NCBI GenBank assembly: GCA_002406055.1
Contig: DHMZ01000050.1
Coordinates: 1-6,253, forward strand
DNA length: 6,253 bases
Direction: 5' to 3'
Source of the DNA: Spirochaetales bacterium UBA4629
Lineage (GTDB): Bacteria > Spirochaetota > Spirochaetia > Sphaerochaetales > Sphaerochaetaceae
Under the pieces are notes generated by a model. The model had not been told where the DNA came from, searched no databases, and saw nothing but the letters and a program-made list of their open reading frames with translations. Below are positions 6,246 through 6,253 of this stretch, piece after piece. The first letter of the stretch is position 1, and each line of letters opens with the position of its first letter. Both the position numbers and the translations under genes were made by a program.

Positions 6246-6253
6246 AAAATCCC

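Overview
The window most likely comes from a low-GC, diderm gut or host-associated spirochaete (Treponema/Sphaerochaeta-like). The main clue is the solute-binding protein at the right end. Its Sec signal peptide ends in VFA followed by QGSTEA, a style common in spirochaetal sugar-binding proteins, and it has no lipobox cysteine, so it should be a soluble periplasmic protein. This taxonomic call is an inference from sequence style; there is no marker gene here.

Layout. (1) Positions 1-764, + strand: the 3' end of a metal (zinc/manganese-type) ABC transporter permease gene. It overlaps by 4 bp (ATGA) with a gene for a small probable lipoprotein. The two look like the end of a zinc-uptake operon. 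(2) Positions 765-939: an intergenic stretch, very T-rich on the + strand, with no convincing terminator or promoter. (3) Positions 940-3390, + strand: a complete cytoplasmic GH2 beta-mannosidase with both catalytic glutamates. (4) Positions 3387-4766, - strand: a complete cytoplasmic GH20 beta-N-acetylhexosaminidase with the catalytic Asp-Glu pair, convergent with the mannosidase; the two stop codons interlock in one TTAA. (5) Positions 4831-6168, - strand: a complete sugar ABC transporter binding protein with a very strong ribosome binding site, separated from the hexosaminidase gene by a GC-rich hairpin that looks like an attenuator or partial terminator. (6) Positions 6169-6253: its leader, containing a perfect 12-bp palindrome that could be an operator.

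How the genes may work together. The binding protein would capture an oligosaccharide in the periplasm, permeases not present in the window would import it, and the two enzymes, neither with an export signal, would cut it inside the cell. A beta-mannosidase beside a beta-hexosaminidase matches the eukaryotic N-glycan core, Man-beta-1,4-GlcNAc-beta-1,4-GlcNAc. The mannosidase would remove the beta-mannose and the GH20 enzyme would split the remaining chitobiose. My leading hypothesis is therefore a compact locus for salvage of N-glycan core oligosaccharides. Separate use of plant mannan oligosaccharides and chitobiose remains possible. Every protein here belongs to or resembles a known family; the possible novelty is the combination and its regulation.
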